Assembly (NCBI GenBank): GCA_022605955.1
Contig: JAKCOZ010000011.1
Span: forward strand, 7,383,990 to 7,447,989
DNA length: 64,000 nt
Direction of reading: 5' to 3'
DNA from: Rallus limicola
Lineage: Eukaryota > Chordata > Aves > Gruiformes > Rallidae
This document shows, in pieces, positions 61,341 through 64,000 of the stretch; position 1 is the stretch's first letter; each line of letters begins with the position of its first letter. The notes below the pieces were generated by a model, which made no database searches, was not told where the DNA came from, and saw only the letters and a list, made by a program, of their open reading frames with translations. A program made the position numbers and the translations under genes.

Positions 61341-64000
61341 GACTGTACAAGCCAGGGAAAATAATTAATTCAGTAGCTTGCAGTGAAAAATCTCGGTGCA
61401 AAATATATGCATAAACTATGTGAATATAGATACAACTCAGATACAATGAGAATTGATGAAGTTGTATCTCATATACAGAGAAAGTCACCTCAGAAGGATT
61501 TAATCAGTCTACACTTTTTTGGTTAAAACTGTGATGGCTGCGTGTAAAATAGGGAAAATGTCTTTGTTTTATTGACAAGGAAAAAACCAAGGTGAGGGGA
61601 ATGTGAAAAATTTACAAGATAAATTAAAGAATCTGCTTGGACAAATAATCCCTTCCTCATCAATGCAGCTCTCAGTCCTCCTCCCTTTCCATGGTGTTTT
61701 ATTCAGTCCCCATCCACTGCCTATTTGACAGAGCATCTACCATTTCCCCTACACACCTAATCTGCAGTCAGAACACTCTCACCTTGCAGGAGAGAGTGCC
61801 ACTGTATCTAGACAACCTTGAAGAAGGATGTAAAAATGACCTTGGCTCACTCCTGACCTAGGGAAACAGAAACTGTTATACTGCATCAAGATAAGGCACA
61901 CCAAATCCCAAATGTCACCTCTGACATCAGCCATTGCCAAGGGCTGAAAAGGAGTCCTTAAGCACATCTAAATGAGATTCTTCTGATGTGGTGATCATTA
62001 TATATCACTAATCCTGCAGCATGAGGTTTGAAACAGCTTCTTAGATGTTAATAACATTTGAAAAGTATTCTTATTATCCATATAACAGCATATCCTTTTT
62101 TTTTAATCTATGGCATTTTGGGGTTTAATTGCACAGTACAGAAAAGCATATTTTTTTTTCTTGGTTATGAGTTCCCTTCCCTCCACCTTTCAGTTGTACA
62201 TAAATCTAGCACATCTAAACCTTTTCCCTGGAAGATTTTACACCACCTTCCAACCCGAAACATGCAAGGGTTTCTCAGTAGTCCAAGAAGTGAAGCAATC
62301 CATGTCTTTCACCCTCTTCCTTTAAGCAGATGCATACAACTGGATTCTGGGTGGTGATATTTACAATGGTGTCATTGTTATGCACGACAAAGAAGAGCAA
62401 TTTGACAGAACTTGATATCCACTTGACATGTCTAAGAATGCATATGCCTAGTTTGTAGGTTTCGGATTCAGATCATTCAGAGTCAAAACCATACCCTTCC
62501 ACACCAGTGTCAGGAAAATGAAACTGGAGCAAACACAAGAATAGCCGTATTGTACTGGAAATGTGCTGGACATGGAATCAGCTGCCCATGCATAACATCT
62601 CACGTCATTCAAGATGTGATAGTGTTCCACCTGACCCTCAGAGGCCTTTACAACGCCAGACAGGTCTCATATATGTCCTGTGTCATATCTCTCTCTCTCA
62701 TGTGCATGTCTCATATCCTAAAGTATATCAAATCACTTACAAGGAAGCCTCAGTGATCATCAGTTTGCCAACATATGGGGAGTATCTGCTCATTACAAAT
62801 GATACCTAAGCTCACTCCTAACTTCCAGTTGTTCAACTAGGTCATCAAGCAGCCCTTGGACATTACCTTTTCAAATTAAACTTCTATTCGATGGTTTCAC
62901 AGGTCATTAACAGCTCCTTGATCCAGCTGTAACAGAAAGCAATTAGACACTGTAGGAGGTTCAGAAACAGATTTGTCTCCTCAGGCATCTCATTTCTACT
63001 GACTGTTATGGGAGTTTTGACACCTAGTACACATGTAGACAAATACTTAATAAAGACCTAAATTTAAGTGTGCAAGAGGGCCACCTTCAGGACTCCGGCT
63101 ATAGGTGGGCCAACATCCCAATACACAGTCAAAAAATATGCATGAGGCAGACCTTGCCTTGAAAATTTTACAGTCACACTAAGCTCCTGCAAAATGTCCA
63201 GGATGTTGCCAGTTACTTTTATTTCATCACAAGAAACATTAACTATTTCAAACGTGCTAAGGGAAGGTGGTGAATCACAATGAAGATGGTAACCTCTAAT
63301 GTTTCTGATTCCTTAAAGAAATTACAGTCCTTTGCTACATCTTTAAAGTGATGAGGCACCAAAAGGGAGTGTTTAATCCCATGGATTTGAGGTCAAGCAT
63401 CCTGTTTTCCATCTTCTTAATGAAGTTCACAAGCTATTATATGTAAACCCATTCTGAGAGTTACCAGAGATAACTGGTATGAATCATACAAACTTTTAAG
63501 TTTTTCAGCCAGCCATAGTTTCAGGAAACAGATTTTGAGAAATACATGCTTAGTGTGTCCTAATTTGATTTGACTGTTCTTCAGTGTGTTTCATTCAACA
63601 GAGCAATCCCTGAGCTGTATTCACATCTAAAATGATGTCATTTATTTAGCTTTTCCATTAAGTTGTGCTAAGAGCTTTTTTCCTGAAACTGAGTGAGCAT
63701 CACATTGCTGAGAAAACAGCATTGACATTGAAGAGGATGGCAATTCAGTAGATGTGTTCCCAAATGAGATTGCAAGAGTCCAGATTGCAGATGTAAAAGC
63801 TCTCCTGTTCCCATCAAGGATCTCTTCAGTCATATATGCAAAGTGTGAGATCTTTAAGTCAGGAGAAAAGGCAGGAGTTGTGTTTATCAAGGACTCCAAC
63901 AACACTTAGCTTCACAGAACTGAAGTACAGAAGCTGACCATAACAGCAGATAACTAAACAAATACTTGCACCATCATGGACAGAGTGGTTTGATTGGGGT
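61341..64000. other. Unique DNA, no gene recognised
   Basis: No exon or repeat family is recognised in the last 2.7 kb. Open frames are under 100 codons. The sequence is cut by the window end. Confidence 0.55.

Noticed and set aside
1..64000. CRISPR arrays, operons, riboswitches, tRNA or rRNA genes
   Set aside because: The sequence is vertebrate nuclear DNA. No regularly spaced direct repeats, bacterial gene structure or RNA-gene consensus boxes were found by eye.

Overview
This window looks like a bird nuclear genome. The main evidence is CR1 retrotransposon copies whose 3' ends carry the avian terminal repeat (ATTCTATG-type octamers preceded by a GGGTTGGAAGGGACC-like block), and several copies of an avian retrovirus-like solo LTR family. 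I recall that LTR family mainly from non-galliform birds, so Neoaves is a weak inference. The DNA is AT-rich and CpG-poor. I found no convincing protein-coding exon, rRNA, tRNA, known microRNA or other RNA gene. The window is best read as intergenic or deep-intronic DNA. Nearly all open reading frames are fortuitous, microsatellite translation or decayed CR1 ORF2.

Layout. 1-3.2 kb: unique sequence. 3.2-4.2 kb: minus-strand CR1 of about 1.05 kb. 4.2-8.3 kb: unique, with a possible regulatory block near 6.1 kb. 8.3-10.4 kb: two old CR1 copies in tail-to-tail orientation. 11.27-11.69 kb: a 422-base uninterrupted purine tract built from 6-, 4- and 5-base units. 11.7-19.1 kb: unique. 19.1-19.5 kb: minus-strand CR1. 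19.5-32.1 kb: mostly unique, with two short plus-strand CR1 tails at 25.1 and 26.4 kb and a forkhead-motif cluster near 28.2 kb. 32.1-33.1 kb: two CR1 copies abutting head to head. 33.1-37.0 kb: unique. 37.0-37.4 kb: plus-strand CR1. 37.66-38.51 kb: two LTR copies fused as an inverted pair. 39.1-39.4 kb: possible very old CR1. 40.2-41.0 kb: minus-strand CR1 followed by an LTR fragment. 45.45-45.6 kb: CR1 tail. 46.64-48.19 kb: two LTRs in opposite orientation; the first has a perfect 5-bp target duplication, and the second is interrupted by a 69-bp inverted-repeat element with its own perfect 5-bp duplication. 53.3-53.8 kb: a very old CR1 of the amniote L3-like type. 57.2-57.8 kb: plus-strand CR1. 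59.7 and 61.05 kb: short CR1 pieces. The rest is unique.

The LTR remnants are the most interesting part. Two unusual structures each have inverted LTR ends facing outward. One is a composite with an LTR 3' terminus at each edge (37656-38513). The other is a tiny element with an LTR 5' terminus at each edge (48034-48102). The second is supported directly by a 14-bp perfect inverted repeat and a GTTCT duplication. Element names and consensus comparisons come from memory of avian repeat families, not from a search.
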